Below are positions 1 to 10,057 of a stretch of DNA of 64,000 nucleotides, piece after piece. The stretch covers positions 868,001 to 932,000 of the forward strand of contig NZ_CP114058.1 in NCBI RefSeq assembly GCF_026967475.1, written 5' to 3'. A model generated the notes under the pieces. That model saw only the letters and a list, made by a program, of their open reading frames with translations, searched no databases and was not told the DNA's origin. This DNA comes from Rouxiella chamberiensis (lineage in GTDB: Bacteria; Pseudomonadota; Gammaproteobacteria; Enterobacterales; Enterobacteriaceae). Every line of letters begins with the position of its first letter. Positions within the stretch are counted from its first letter, which is position 1. Made by a program: the position numbers and the translations under genes.

Positions 1-67
1 TACAGGCGGTCAGCACCAGGCTGGCAAGGGGAAGCAGGCGGAGCAGATGGGCTTTATGCATAGACAT
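1..67 (-). CDS. lolB: Outer-membrane lipoprotein LolB, N-terminal fragment
   Basis: Only the first 22 or so codons lie in the window; the rest is off the left edge. The reverse strand reads MSMHKAHLLRLLPLASLVLTAC, a short basic start, a hydrophobic core and a lipobox LTAC whose Cys would be acylated. LolB receives lipoproteins from LolA at the inner face of the outer membrane and inserts them there. The assignment rests mainly on position: in enterobacteria lolB is divergent from hemA, as here. The 291-bp gap to hemA should hold both promoters, but I cannot place them confidently. Confidence 0.75.
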   Translation of the reverse strand, partial: MSMHKAHLLRLLPLASLVLTAC

Positions 68-358
68 AACGAGTCGGGTCCTTTCGTTGGAATTCGTTTT
101 AAAACGCAGTTTAGCATAGCGCTTCTGTACGCTTTAAAGCGAATACTAGCATAACCCCGTTGAACTTTACGCCCTGCGGCAATTCGGAAATATCGGTAAA
201 TGATAATCACTCAAATCGCGCCAAGTGTGCCAAATCACAGCTTTTTATAAAAACCGGACAGATAGTGCGGTGTGGCTTTTATTGATCTCGCGCATCTTGT
301 AGAATGCGCTCCAGACGTAAACCCATACAAAGAAAAGTCTCATTCGACTATCGCTCCC

Positions 359-1635
359 ATGACCCTACTTGCATTAGGCATTAATCACAAAACCGCCCCG
401 GTATCTCTGCGTGAAAAGGTCACGTTCTCGCCAGACACTATCGAACAGGCGCTCTCGAGTCTGCTTCAGCAACCGCTGGTGCAGGGAGGCGTCGTGCTGT
501 CTACCTGTAATCGTACCGAGCTCTATCTGAGCGTCGAGCAGCAGGAGCAGTTGAAAGGCAAGGGTGATGTGCAGGATCAACTGGTGGCATGGCTGTGTGA
601 TTACCACAAGTTAAGCGCCGAAGATGTAAAAAAGAGTCTCTACTGGCATCAGGACAACGACGCAGTCAGCCATTTGATGCGCGTCGCCAGCGGTCTTGAC
701 TCTCTGGTGCTGGGCGAGCCGCAGATTCTGGGTCAGGTGAAGAAAGCCTTTGCCGAATCCCAGCATGGTCAGGCGGTGTCGGGTGAGCTTGAACGTTTGT
801 TTCAAAAGTCCTTTTCGGTTGCCAAACGCGTGCGTACCGAAACGGATATCGGTGCCAGCGCCGTGTCGGTGGCCTTTGCCGCCTGTACGCTGGCCCGCCA
901 GATCTTCGAATCCCTCTCTGAAGTCAACGTGCTGCTGGTCGGCGCGGGCGAGACTATCGAGCTTGTGGCGCGTCATCTTCGCGAGCACAACGTCCGTCAT
1001 ATGATGATTGCCAACCGAACCCGTGAACGTGCGCAGGTTCTGGCCGACGAAGTCGGTGCCGAAGTCGTTTCCCTTCAGGATATCGACGCCCGCCTGGCCG
1101 ATGCCGACATCATTATCAGCTCCACCGCCAGTCCGCTGCCTATCATCGGCAAGGGGATGGTCGAACGTGCGCTCAAGGCGCGACGCAATCAGCCGATGCT
1201 GATGGTCGATATCGCCGTTCCGCGTGATATCGAGCCGGAAGTCGGTAAACTCGCCAACGCCTACCTGTACAGCGTTGACGACCTGCACAGCATCATTCAA
1301 AAAATCTTGCCCAACGCAAGGCGGCGGCCATTCAGGCCGAAACCATCGTCGAGCAGGAAAGCTCCAACTTTATGGCCTGGCTGCGTTCGCAGGGCGCCGT
1401 GGAAATTATTCGCGACTACCGTACGCGCGCCGACACCGTTCGCGCCGACATGGAAGCCAAAGCCATGGCGGCGATAGCACAGGGTGCCGATGTACAAAGC
1501 GTTATCCACGACCTGGCCCATAAACTCACCAACCGCCTTATTCATGCCCCTACCCGTTCACTTCAACAGGCTGCCAGCGATGGCGACGTTGAACGTTTGC
1601 AGATTTTACGCGATAGTCTCGGGCTAGATCAGTAA
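359..1635 (+). CDS. hemA: Glutamyl-tRNA reductase HemA (one-base frameshift in the sequence)
   Basis: HemA reduces glutamyl-tRNA(Glu) to glutamate-1-semialdehyde, the first committed step of tetrapyrrole synthesis in the C5 pathway. The protein begins [20 protein letters not shown], with catalytic Cys in [12 protein letters not shown], then the NADPH-binding stretch [13 protein letters not shown] and the C-terminal dimerisation helix. The reading frame breaks in an A6 run at 1299-1304. One more A restores [15 protein letters not shown] and joins the 5' part to the frame ending SLGLDQ at 1635, giving about 425 residues, the normal length. An in-frame GTG start at 272 exists, but family members start at MTLLALG. 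No clear Shine-Dalgarno precedes 359. First gene of the hemA-prfA-prmC group. I read the break as a sequence error because the enzyme is essential in this pathway. Confidence 0.93.
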
Positions 1636-1730
1636 GATATCCCAAAGGTCGTTACCTGAAGGCGGCCAACACACCTGCGTCCATCGGATGTCGGGTATAG
1701 TTTTTATTATCACAGGGTTAAACACTACGC

Positions 1731-2813
1731 ATGAAGCCTTCTATTGTTGCCAAACTGGAAGTGTTACAAGAGCGCCATGAAGAAGTTCAGGCGATGCTCG
1801 GCGACGCCGCCGTGATTGCCGATCAGGAAAAATTCCGCAATCTTTCCCGCGAATATGCTCAGTTGAGCGATGTTTCCGCCTGCTTTTTGACCTGGCGACA
1901 GGCGCAGGAAGACCTGGCTGCCGCCGAAGAGATGCTTGAAGACCCTGAAATGCGCGAGATGGCTCAGGATGAAATCAAGCAGTGTCAGACCACGCTCGAA
2001 GAGCTTGAGCAACAGCTGCAATTCCTGTTGCTGCCCAAAGATCCCGATGACGAGCGCAGCTGCTTTATTGAAGTGCGCGCCGGAACCGGCGGTGACGAGG
2101 CGGCCATCTTTGCCGGTGATCTGTTCCGCATGTACAGCCGCTACGCCGAAGCGCGCCGCTGGCGGGTCGAAGTCATGAGCGCCAACGAAGGCGAGCATGG
2201 CGGCTATAAAGAAGTGATCGCCAAGGTTTCAGGCGAGGGCGTGTATGGACAGTTCAAGTTCGAATCCGGCGGCCACCGCGTGCAGCGCGTGCCTGAAACC
2301 GAATCTCAGGGCCGTATCCACACATCGGCCTGTACGGTCGCGGTAATGCCCGAAGTACCGGAGGCCGAACTGCCGGAAATCAACGCCGGTGACCTGCGCA
2401 TCGACACCTTCCGCTCCTCCGGCGCGGGCGGTCAGCACGTCAACACCACGGATTCCGCTATCCGTATTACCCACCTGCCGACCGGTATCGTGGTCGAGTG
2501 TCAGGACGAACGTTCGCAGCACAAGAACAAGGCCAAGGCGTTGTCCGTGCTCGGCGCGCGAATTCGTGCCGCCGAAGTGGCGAAACGTCAGCAGGAAGAG
2601 GCCTCTACGCGCCGTAACCTGCTCGGCACCGGCGACCGTTCCGACCGCAACCGGACCTACAACTTCCCGCAGGGAAGGGTGACCGACCACCGCATCAACC
2701 TGACTATCTACCGTCTGGACGAAGTGATGGAAGGCAAGCTTGATATGCTTATCCAGCCGATTGTGCAGGAGTATCAGGCAGACCAGCTCGCCGCGCTGTC
2801 CGAGCAGGAATAA
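1731..2813 (+). CDS. prfA: Peptide chain release factor 1
   Basis: RF1 reads UAA and UAG stop codons and triggers peptidyl-tRNA hydrolysis on the ribosome. At 360 residues it has family length. The codon-recognition PxT tripeptide appears as PET in RVPETESQG, and the catalytic GGQ lies in GAGGQHVN; the Gln of this motif is the residue methylated by PrmC, whose gene follows directly. Its TAA stop overlaps the prmC start (TAATG), so translation of the pair is probably coupled. It lies 95 bp after hemA, as in E. coli. The frame is intact. Confidence 0.97.
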   Translation: MKPSIVAKLEVLQERHEEVQAMLGDAAVIADQEKFRNLSREYAQLSDVSACFLTWRQAQEDLAAAEEMLEDPEMREMAQDEIKQCQTTLEELEQQLQFLLLPKDPDDERSCFIEVRAGTGGDEAAIFAGDLFRMYSRYAEARRWRVEVMSANEGEHGGYKEVIAKVSGEGVYGQFKFESGGHRVQRVPETESQGRIHTSACTVAVMPEVPEAELPEINAGDLRIDTFRSSGAGGQHVNTTDSAIRITHLPTGIVVECQDERSQHKNKAKALSVLGARIRAAEVAKRQQEEASTRRNLLGTGDRSDRNRTYNFPQGRVTDHRINLTIYRLDEVMEGKLDMLIQPIVQEYQADQLAALSEQE

Positions 2814-3653
2814 TGGATTTTACCCGCTGGCTGAAACAGGCTGTGGGGCGTTTGGCGGCCAGTGAAAGTCCGAAGCGAGATGCAGAAATCTTGCTCGGTC
2901 ACGTCACTGGCCGTTCGCGCACCTTTATTATGGCGTTTGGCGAAACCGAGCTTGATGCACAGACATTGGCTCGACTTGATGCGCTGCTTGGCCGACGCGA
3001 GAAGGGCGAACCCGTCGCCTATCTCGTTGGTGAGCGCGAATTCTGGTCGCTACCGCTTTCCGTCTCTCCCGCCACACTGATCCCTCGTCCCGATACCGAA
3101 TGTCTGGTTGAACATGCGCTGCAACGTCTTGGCGAAGCACCTGCACGCGTGCTGGATTTAGGCACCGGCACCGGCGCGATTGCGCTGGCTATCGCCAGTG
3201 AGACGCCCCGACTGCGAGGTAATTGGCGTCGATCTGCATCCCGATGCCGTGGCGCTTGCGCAGTTCAATGGCACCAAACTGGGCCTGGGCAATGCGCAGT
3301 TTTTGCAGGGAAGCTGGTTTACGCCGGTACAAGGGCAGCGGTTCTCGCTGATTGTCAGCAATCCGCCGTATATCGACGCCGCCGATCCTCATCTGGCGCA
3401 GGGCGATGTGCGTTTCGAGCCTGCGAGCGCCCTCGTGGCCGCCAATAATGGGCTTGCAGACATTCAGCTGATTACGCAGCAGGCACCGGAACACCTCAGT
3501 GCCGATGGCTGGTTATTGTTCGAACACGGCTGGCAGCAGGGCGAAGCGGTTCGGGAGATCCTGGTTTCGGCCGGATTTATCGCCGTGGAAACGCTGAAGG
3601 ATTACGGCGACAACGACCGTGTAACGCTGGGCCGATGGCCTGAATTGCCGTAA
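2813..3653 (+). CDS. prmC: Release factor glutamine methyltransferase PrmC (one-base frameshift)
   Basis: PrmC methylates the GGQ glutamine of RF1 and RF2 using S-adenosylmethionine. The 5' part has the N-terminal helical domain and the SAM motif DLGTGTGAIALAIAS. The 3' part carries the substrate-binding NPPY motif in SNPPYIDAADPHL. The two parts lie in different frames, and the break is in the C4 run at 3206-3209. Removing one C gives SETPDCEVIGVDLHPDAV and a continuous protein of about 279 residues, the normal size. The start overlaps the prfA stop. This is most likely a sequence error, since both halves are fully conserved. Confidence 0.93.
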
Positions 3654-3706
3654 TGATGCAATAAAAGAGGCGCGGTTAACGCGCCCTTGATAAAAAAGGG
3701 TGAGCA

Positions 3707-4107
3707 ATGTCGTCATATATTTGGGTAAAAGATTTCCATATTCTGTTTATTACTGCCAGTATCGTTCTGTTTGTACTGCGCTTTTTCTGGAAATGGGCCA
3801 ACGCGGGTATCATGCAGCAGCGCTGGGTAAAAATCGCGCCGCATATCATTGATACCTTTATGCTAATTAGCGGTATCTGGCTTGTGGTCATCACCCATTT
3901 TTATCCCTTTTCCCCACAAGGTTCATGGCTGACCGAAAAGCTTTTTGGCGTTATCATCTACATAGCCCTTGGATTTGTGGCGTTGGGAGAAGGCAGGAAA
4001 AAGTACGCAGCCAGAAAACGCGCTGGGTGGCTTTTATTCTTGCCTTGGGTTGTTTGTATTTGATTGTTAAGCTAGCCATAACAAAAATACCGCTGCTAAT
4101 GGGATAA
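3707..4107 (+). CDS. sirB2: SirB2 family inner-membrane protein (one-base frameshift)
   Basis: Small integral membrane protein equivalent to E. coli YchQ/SirB2; its function is not established. Hydrophobic helices are visible near the start (ILFITASIVLFVLRFF), in the middle (IDTFMLISGIWLVVI), after the conserved HFYPFSPQGSWLTEKLFGVIIYI, and at the end. The frame breaks in an A5 run at 3998-4002. One extra A gives GRKKVRSQKTRWVAFILALGC and the conserved tail KLAITKIPLL, for about 133 residues as in E. coli. It sits between prmC and sirB1, the usual enterobacterial order. Confidence 0.88.
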
Positions 4108-4109
4108 CT

Positions 4110-4919
4110 ATGAGCTCCATTGCTGATTTTGAATTTAACGCCGCGCCGTTAAGCACCGGCGTCATCCTGGTAACGCAGGCAATTCGCTTTGATTTTAAAG
4201 CCGACGATGTGAATCGTCAGTTGCAGGCTCTGGTGGAAGAAGCCAGAAGCAAGGTACCTGAAGAACTGAATCAGGATCAGCAGCTTGAAGTTTTGATCGA
4301 ACTTTTTTATCGCACCTGGGGTTTCGGCGGCGCGGGCGGTGTCTATCGCCTGTCCGATGCTATCTGGATAGACAAGGTGCTGGCCTCGCGCCAGGGTACA
4401 CCGGTGTCGCTCGGGGTGATTTTTCTGCACATTGCACACGCGCTGGATCTGCCGCTGATGCCGGTGATTTTCCCGACTCAGCTTATCGTCCGCGCCGACT
4501 GGCTCGACGAAGAGATGTGGCTGGTGAATCCGCTTAACGGCGAAACGCTCAGCGAGCATATTTTACAGGTATGGCTTAAAGGCAATCTTGGCGTCAGCGC
4601 CGTCATTGAAGATGACGACCTCGAAGAGGCGGATCACACCATGATCATCCGCAAGATGCTGGATACGCTCAAAGCCGCACTGATGGAAGAAAAACAGATG
4701 GAGCTGGCACTTAGCACCAGCGAAGCCGTGCTGGAATTCGATCCGGACGATCCTTACGAAATTCGCGATCGCGGGCTTATCTACGCACAACTCGACTGTA
4801 ATCATGTCGCGATTTCCGACCTGAACTACTTTGTCGAACAGTGCCCCGAAGATCCGATTTCGGAAGTTATCAAGATGCAGATTCATTCGATTGAACAAAA
4901 AAGCGTTACATTACATTAA
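4110..4919 (+). CDS. sirB1: SirB1 family transglutaminase-like/TPR protein
   Basis: 269-residue cytoplasmic protein, equivalent to E. coli YchA/SirB1. It has an N-terminal transglutaminase-like region (FYRTWGFGGAGGVYRLSDAIWIDKVL, then GTPVSLGVIFLHIAHAL) and a C-terminal tetratricopeptide-like part around DPDDPYEIRDRGLIYAQLDC. The biochemical role is not settled. It starts 2 bp after the reconstructed sirB2 stop, which supports both the sirB2 reconstruction and cotranscription, and ends 66 bp before kdsA. Confidence 0.92.
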   Translation: MSSIADFEFNAAPLSTGVILVTQAIRFDFKADDVNRQLQALVEEARSKVPEELNQDQQLEVLIELFYRTWGFGGAGGVYRLSDAIWIDKVLASRQGTPVSLGVIFLHIAHALDLPLMPVIFPTQLIVRADWLDEEMWLVNPLNGETLSEHILQVWLKGNLGVSAVIEDDDLEEADHTMIIRKMLDTLKAALMEEKQMELALSTSEAVLEFDPDDPYEIRDRGLIYAQLDCNHVAISDLNYFVEQCPEDPISEVIKMQIHSIEQKSVTLH

Positions 4920-4976
4920 TCAGCCCCGAGCGGGCTGTCTATCCAACATCTGTACCATTGATTTATTATCGATTAA

Positions 4977-5840
<864 letters not shown>

Positions 5841-5863
5841 GTCTGATAAAACGAATCAAGACC

Positions 5864-5889
5864 AAGGCGGCCATCGGGTCGCCTTTTTT
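5864..5889 (+). terminator. Intrinsic terminator after kdsA
   Basis: AAGGCG at 5864-5869 pairs with CGCCTT at 5880-5885, and the T tract runs to 5889. It lies 24 bp after the kdsA stop. Confidence 0.85.
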
Positions 5890-5932
5890 ATTGGCTTTCA
5901 CACGCCCTCATCAAGCAACTTTTGAGACAGAA

Positions 5933-6504
5933 ATGGAAATCACCTATCTCCTTGTTCCCGGTTATACCAATTCCGGACCCGATCACTGGCAGTCTTACAT
6001 CGAAAAAAATACGCCAACGTCAAGCGCGTAGTGCAGGATGACTGGAACACCCCGCATACAGAAAAATGGGTAGCGCGCCTCAATGACGTTATCGACCATA
6101 CGCCGGGCGAAATTGTGTTGGTCGGCCACAGTTGCGGAGCGGTCGCGGTGGCGCAGTGGGCAAGTCGCCATGCGCAGGAGAGAGTGATCGCGGCTGTGCT
6201 GGTGGCACCCGCCGATGTCGATGCTGCCACGGCACTGAACGACATCCGCCCGCAAAGGCCGTTGCCCACAGGCCGACTGCCTTTGCCGACCTTGCTGCTT
6301 TGCAGTGACAACGACGAGCATCTTTCACTCGCCAGGGCCGAGGCATTGGCTGCTGAATGGGGAAGTGACATCATGATGTTACCCGGCGCGGGGCATTTTC
6401 ATACCGCTGCCGGTTTTGGAGAATGGCGCGCCGGAGAGAAAATCATCGAAGACTTTACCGGACTGAAATTTGTCCCGCTCGGCAGGAACAGCGCAGGGGA
6501 GTAG
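5933..6504 (+). CDS. RBBP9/YdeN-type serine hydrolase (one-base frameshift)
   Basis: Small alpha/beta hydrolase of the RBBP9/YdeN family. It begins MEITYLLVPGYTNSGPDHWQ, the family's N-terminal signature. The nucleophile elbow is GHSCG in VLVGHSCGAVAVAQWA, with Asp in LLLCSDNDEH and His in GAGHFHTAAGFG as the likely remainder of the triad. The frame breaks in an A7 run at 6003-6009. One extra A gives EKKYANVKRVVQDDWNTPH, which is the family pattern, and the frame then runs to 6504 (about 190 residues). The natural substrate is unknown. It stands alone between the kdsA terminator and a bidirectional terminator. Confidence 0.85.
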
Positions 6505-6521
6505 GCAGACATCCATACAAA

Positions 6522-6547
6522 AAGGCCCTGATTTTCATCAGGGCCTT
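6522..6547 (-). terminator. Bidirectional terminator of tRNA-Ser copy 1 and the hydrolase
   Basis: Ten-bp perfect stem, AAGGCCCTGA at 6522-6531 with TCAGGGCCTT at 6538-6547. The reverse strand continues into a run of five T, so it ends the tRNA transcript. It can also serve the hydrolase gene on the plus strand. Confidence 0.8.
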
Positions 6548-6558
6548 CTCGTTTAATA

Positions 6559-6648
6559 TGGCGGTGAGAGAGGGGTTCGAACCCTCGATACGCTTTCGCG
6601 TATACACACTTTCCAGGCGTGCTCCTTCAGCCACTCAGACACCTCACC
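6559..6648 (-). tRNA. tRNA-Ser (anticodon GGA), copy 1
   Basis: Class II tRNA of 90 nt with the CCA encoded. The acceptor 5' strand GGTGAGG pairs with the 3' strand, the anticodon loop CTGGAAA carries GGA, the long variable arm contains TACGCGAAAGCGTA, and the T loop is GGTTCGAACC. It matches E. coli tRNA-Ser(GGA). It reads UCC and UCU serine codons. The 90 nt are identical to copy 2 at 6891-6980. Confidence 0.96.
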
Positions 6649-6684
6649 GTGGCGTCACACTGCTTAGCAGTGCAACGGGGCGCT

Positions 6685-6713
6685 ACTATAGGGAGACAAG
6701 CCTGTTGGGTCAA
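6685..6713 (-). promoter_or_regulatory. Sigma-70 promoter of tRNA-Ser copy 1
   Basis: On the reverse strand TTGACC (6708-6713), a 17-bp spacer, and TATAGT (6685-6690). It is near consensus and about 37 bp before the mature 5' end. A GC-rich discriminator (GCGCCCC) follows the -10, as is typical of stringently controlled stable-RNA promoters. Confidence 0.85.
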
Positions 6714-6851
6714 GGATTATTTAGCGCGAGCAAACTGGATGACCAGGACTTCATCAATGTGCTGATTTATTGTTCATAAATGCGGTGGGCAGGGGAAATT
6801 CAGGAAGAAATATTGGAAAACGGCAGGCAATGATTTTTGTCCCATAACGAA

Positions 6852-6882
6852 AAAGGGCCCAGATTTTCATCTGGACCCTTTC
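6852..6882 (-). terminator. Terminator of tRNA-Ser copy 2
   Basis: Reverse-strand hairpin AGGGTCCAGAT...ATCTGGGCCCT with one mismatch or wobble, then TTTTT. It lies just after the CCA end of the second tRNA and separates the two tRNA units. Confidence 0.75.
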
Positions 6883-6890
6883 GCATAATA

Positions 6891-6980
6891 TGGCGGTGAG
6901 AGAGGGGTTCGAACCCTCGATACGCTTTCGCGTATACACACTTTCCAGGCGTGCTCCTTCAGCCACTCAGACACCTCACC
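6891..6980 (-). tRNA. tRNA-Ser (anticodon GGA), copy 2
   Basis: All 90 nt are identical to copy 1, including the encoded CCA. Unlike tRNAs processed from one transcript, this copy has its own promoter upstream and its own terminator downstream. The two units are separated by about 240 bp of unrelated sequence. Confidence 0.96.
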
Positions 6981-7019
6981 GTAGATTCCGTCAACACGCT
7001 GTGCTGCGGAATCGGCGCT

Positions 7020-7048
7020 AATGTAAGGAAATACCGGCCCAGCGTCAA
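7020..7048 (-). promoter_or_regulatory. Sigma-70 promoter of tRNA-Ser copy 2
   Basis: On the reverse strand TTGACG (7043-7048), a 17-bp spacer, TACATT (7020-7025), 40 bp before the mature tRNA 5' end. Confidence 0.8.
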
Positions 7049-7394
7049 CCCTCTTTTTCATTAATCGATGCGTTTAGCGAAAATTAAAGCAATTTGCTGA
7101 TTTATAGCGCAAATTTCGGCATTTATTCAGCGCAGGATGCGTAAAGGCCGTCGACGTTTATATCAGTCACTCGCCGCCATGCCCGTTTTGGCGGCTAAAA
7201 CGGCAAAGTAAGGCGATTTATGTTTTGAAAGGAATTAATGCTGGGAATTTGGCATTAAGCAACGGTATAACAGGAGCCGGTCAAAAAGGGAGAGCACCAA
7301 AATCCGCCGCCTTTTTCATCATTTTTCACCATTGATATTCATCTTATCAAGCCGGCTTTCAGGGCTTCACAACAAGGCAGTACAGGGGTTTTAC
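7049..7394. other. Intergenic, no gene seen
   Basis: 346 bp between the second tRNA-Ser promoter and the peptide transporter. No convincing coding frame or repeat. It should carry the transporter promoter, but I cannot place it with confidence. Confidence 0.5.
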
Positions 7395-8864
7395 GTGAGT
7401 CTTTCAGAAAAAACATTATCGCCACGCGCGGCGGTACCGGCGGGGTCCGGTGCGCTGTTCTTTATCCAGACCTTCTCCACGCTGGGTTTCGCCGTGCTGT
7501 ATTCCACGCTGGTGCTGTACGCAACCAAACGTCTCGGGTTTAGCGAAAATCAGGCCAACGCCATCATGGGCGTGTTCGGTGCGTTCAACTATGGGCTGCA
7601 CATGTTTGGCGGCTATCTTGGCGGGCGCTATCTCAGTAACCGTAACCTGTTTGTATTGGGCATGGTGTTGCAGGTCATCGGCTGCGCGCTGATTGCCGAA
7701 GCGGGCGTCACCGGACTTTACTGGGGGCTGGCCATGTTCCTGACCGGCAGCGGGCTTAACGTGACCTGTCTGAACATGATGCTGACCCAGCGCTTTGCCC
7801 CGGACGACGACCGCCGCGAGTCTGCATTCCTGTGGAACTATGCGGGCATGAATCTCGGCTTCTTCATCGGTTTCGCGGTAGCGGGCTATTTTCAGCTGAG
7901 CGAGAACTATCGCGCGCTGTTCCTGTTCGCCACGCTCGGCAACGCGCTGGCCATTGCCGTGACCCTGTCGCGCTGGAAAATCCTCAAGGATATCAACACG
8001 CCGCTTAAACAGGTCACTACGCGACAGTTTATTCAGCGCATGCTGGTGGGCATCGCGATTCTTGTGGTGCTGGTGCCGATTATTCGTATCTTGCTGACGC
8101 ACGCGGCCTTCAGCAGCTATTTTGTGGTGAGTCTCGGCATAGTGATTTTCCTGATAATGGGTCTGGTTACGTCGCGCCATCGCCCGCAGGACGAAAAAGG
8201 GCGCATGGTTGCCTATCTGCTGCTCGCCGCCGGGTCGCTGGTATTCTGGACCCTCTATCAGCTTGCGCCTATGGGACTGATGCTGGTTCGTTGAGCACAA
8301 CATCAATCTGACCGTCTATGGCGTGCGGGTTGCCCCCAGTGGATTCAGAACATCAATACCGTCGTGATTGTGGTTGGCGGCCCGCTGATGGCGCTAGGGT
8401 TCACGCGTCTGCGTCAGCGCGGATGGAACATCGACGTGCCGTTGCAGTTTGCCGGTGCGCTGTTCTGTATTGGTCTGGGCATGCTGGTGCTGCCGGTTGG
8501 CATCCATTTAGCGGGCGGCGACGGGCTGATGGCCCTGAAATGGATAGTCATCAGCTATGTGTTGCAAAGCGTCGGCGAACTGATGATCTCGCCTATTGGC
8601 TACGCCATGATTGGCAAGCTGGCCCCGACGCGCTATCAGGGCGTGATGATGGGCTGCTGGATGATGGTCACGGGCGTCGCGTCCGTGCTGGCAAGCTATG
8701 TCTCCGGCCTGATGCCCACCAACAGCGGCAGTACGCCTGCGTTGACCAATCCGGGTTACAGTCAGGTCTTTGGCATGCTGGGCTGGGGCTCGGTCGCGAC
8801 CGGTGTCGTGCTGGTCCTGCTTATCCCCACGCTGCGCCGACTGATTCAGCGCGTTCCCGGCTAA
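7395..8864 (+). CDS. POT-family proton/oligopeptide symporter (two compensating frameshifts)
   Basis: Inner-membrane transporter with about 12-14 hydrophobic segments, of the proton-dependent oligopeptide transporter family. Family features include GAFNYGLHMFGGYLGGR in the first half and the PTR2-like signature SVGELMISPIGYAMIGKLAPTRYQGVMMG near the end. A stop appears at 8292-8294, but the same frame resumes further on. One G too many at 8285-8286 and one C too few in the C5 run at 8333-8337 together explain it. Correcting both reads MLFVEHNINLTVYGVRVAPQWIQN. The corrected protein is about 489 residues, normal for the family. The start is taken as the GTG before SLSEKTLSP; a TTG at 7332 is also in frame. 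The substrate is inferred from the family only. Confidence 0.85.
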
Positions 8865-8890
8865 TCGTTTTCGAAAACTTCCTCTTCATT

Positions 8891-8917
8891 AAGGCCCTGT
8901 TGATCAGGGCCTTTTTT
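8891..8917 (+). terminator. Terminator after the peptide transporter
   Basis: AAGGCCCTG (8891-8899) pairs with CAGGGCCTT (8905-8913) around a 5-nt loop, followed by T to 8917. Confidence 0.88.
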
Positions 8918-8994
8918 TAATCAATTTTTCGCAAACAAAGGTTGCATCCACAGGGATTTTAGAGGGAATCTAGCAGAGCAAAGGAGGCAACATC

Positions 8995-9936
8995 ATGAAC
9001 ATCTTATTCTTTCATCCTACATTTGATTCAAAACAATGGATTGATGGCATTCATCGCCGACTTCCCCAAGCCAACGTGCGCGCCTGGCATCGCGGCGACA
9101 CGCAACCCGCCGACTACGCGCTGGTATGGCATCCGCCTCAGGAGATGCTGGCTCCCCGCCATACTCTGAAGGGCATTTTCGTGCTTGGCGCGGGTGTGGA
9201 TGCCATTTTGACGCAGGAACAGCGCAATCCGGGCACGCTGCCTGCGGGTGTGCCGTTGATTCGTCTTGAAGACACCGGAATGGCCCTGCAAATGCAGGAA
9301 TACGCGCTGGCAAGCGTGCTGCGCTATTTCCGTCGGCTGGACGAATATCAATTGTTCCAGCAGCAGAAACAGTGGCGGCCGCTGGCGGCGCATCAACATA
9401 GCCAGTTCACCGTCGGGCTTCTTGGCGCAGGGGTGCTGGGCAATGCCGTGGCGGATAAACTTATCGACCTCAAGTTCAAGGTGCGCAGCTGGAGCCGCAG
9501 CCCGAAATCTCGCGAGGGCGTCGACAGTTTTCACGGCAACGATCAACTTCATGATTTTGCAGGCGGCTGCAAGCTGTTGATTAATCTTCTGCCCAATACG
9601 CCGCAGACCGCCGGGATTCTCAATAGGAACCTGTTTGCCCGGCTGAGCCAGCACGCTTATCTCATTAACCTCGGACGCGGCATGCATCTGGTCGATGGCG
9701 ACCTGTTACGCGCGCTCGACAGCGGACAAATCGCTGCGGCAACCCTCGATGTATTCAACGATGAACCGCTGCAACGCATGCATCCCTTCTGGTCTCACCC
9801 GCGTGTGACCGTTACGCCGCACATTGGTGCCGATACACTGCCCGACGAGGCGATGGACAGCATTGTCGCCAATATTCAGGCTATCGAGGCGGGGCGTGAA
9901 CCCAGTGGTGTGGTCGACCGCACGCGCGGCTACTAG
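8995..9936 (+). CDS. ghrA: Glyoxylate/hydroxypyruvate reductase A
   Basis: Cytoplasmic NADPH-dependent 2-hydroxyacid dehydrogenase reducing glyoxylate to glycolate and hydroxypyruvate to glycerate. At 313 residues it matches E. coli GhrA: FFHPTFDSKQWIDGIHRRLP at the start, RLEDTGMALQMQEYALASVL, the Rossmann loop GLLGAGVLG, INLGRGMHLVDGDLL and the catalytic-His stretch TPHIGADTLPDEA, ending VDRTRGY. The start has an AGGAGG-type site 9 bp upstream. E. coli ghrA is followed by ycdX-ycdY; here ycdY lies 2 kb on and ycdX is not in between. Confidence 0.95.
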   Translation: MNILFFHPTFDSKQWIDGIHRRLPQANVRAWHRGDTQPADYALVWHPPQEMLAPRHTLKGIFVLGAGVDAILTQEQRNPGTLPAGVPLIRLEDTGMALQMQEYALASVLRYFRRLDEYQLFQQQKQWRPLAAHQHSQFTVGLLGAGVLGNAVADKLIDLKFKVRSWSRSPKSREGVDSFHGNDQLHDFAGGCKLLINLLPNTPQTAGILNRNLFARLSQHAYLINLGRGMHLVDGDLLRALDSGQIAAATLDVFNDEPLQRMHPFWSHPRVTVTPHIGADTLPDEAMDSIVANIQAIEAGREPSGVVDRTRGY

Positions 9937-9975
9937 TTGAATTTCGCGATACCCCGTTTAACGCGTGTCAATCCG

Positions 9976-10004
9976 GCCGCCAGCCTTTGCACGCAGGCGG
10001 CTTT
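9976..10004 (+). terminator. Weak hairpin after ghrA
   Basis: GCCGCC (9976-9981) pairs with GGCGGC (9996-10001), followed by only three T. It could end the ghrA transcript. Confidence 0.45.
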
Positions 10005-10057
10005 AAACACCCGTTTGCCCCCGGAAAGTCGGTATTTTTTGAAAAATCAGGAACAGC

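Noticed and set aside
272..358. In-frame GTG extension of hemA by 29 codons
   Set aside because: Family proteins begin at [14 protein letters not shown], and the extension has no recognisable content.
611..1300. 229-codon reverse-strand frame opposite hemA
   Set aside because: Antisense shadow of a conserved gene; His/Gln-rich composition typical of reversed coding sequence.
6559..7048. tRNA-Ser copies as an attachment site for a genomic island
   Set aside because: tRNA genes are common integration targets, but no integrase or partial direct repeat of the tRNA end is present. Both copies are complete and flanked by their own promoters and terminators.
6754..7061. Reverse-strand frames of 64-70 codons across tRNA-Ser copy 2
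   Set aside because: They run through the tRNA and its promoter; the peptides are translations of tRNA sequence.
7416..8306. 296-codon reverse-strand frame opposite the peptide transporter
   Set aside because: Shadow of a membrane-protein gene; hydrophilic, repetitive His/Gln content and no domain.
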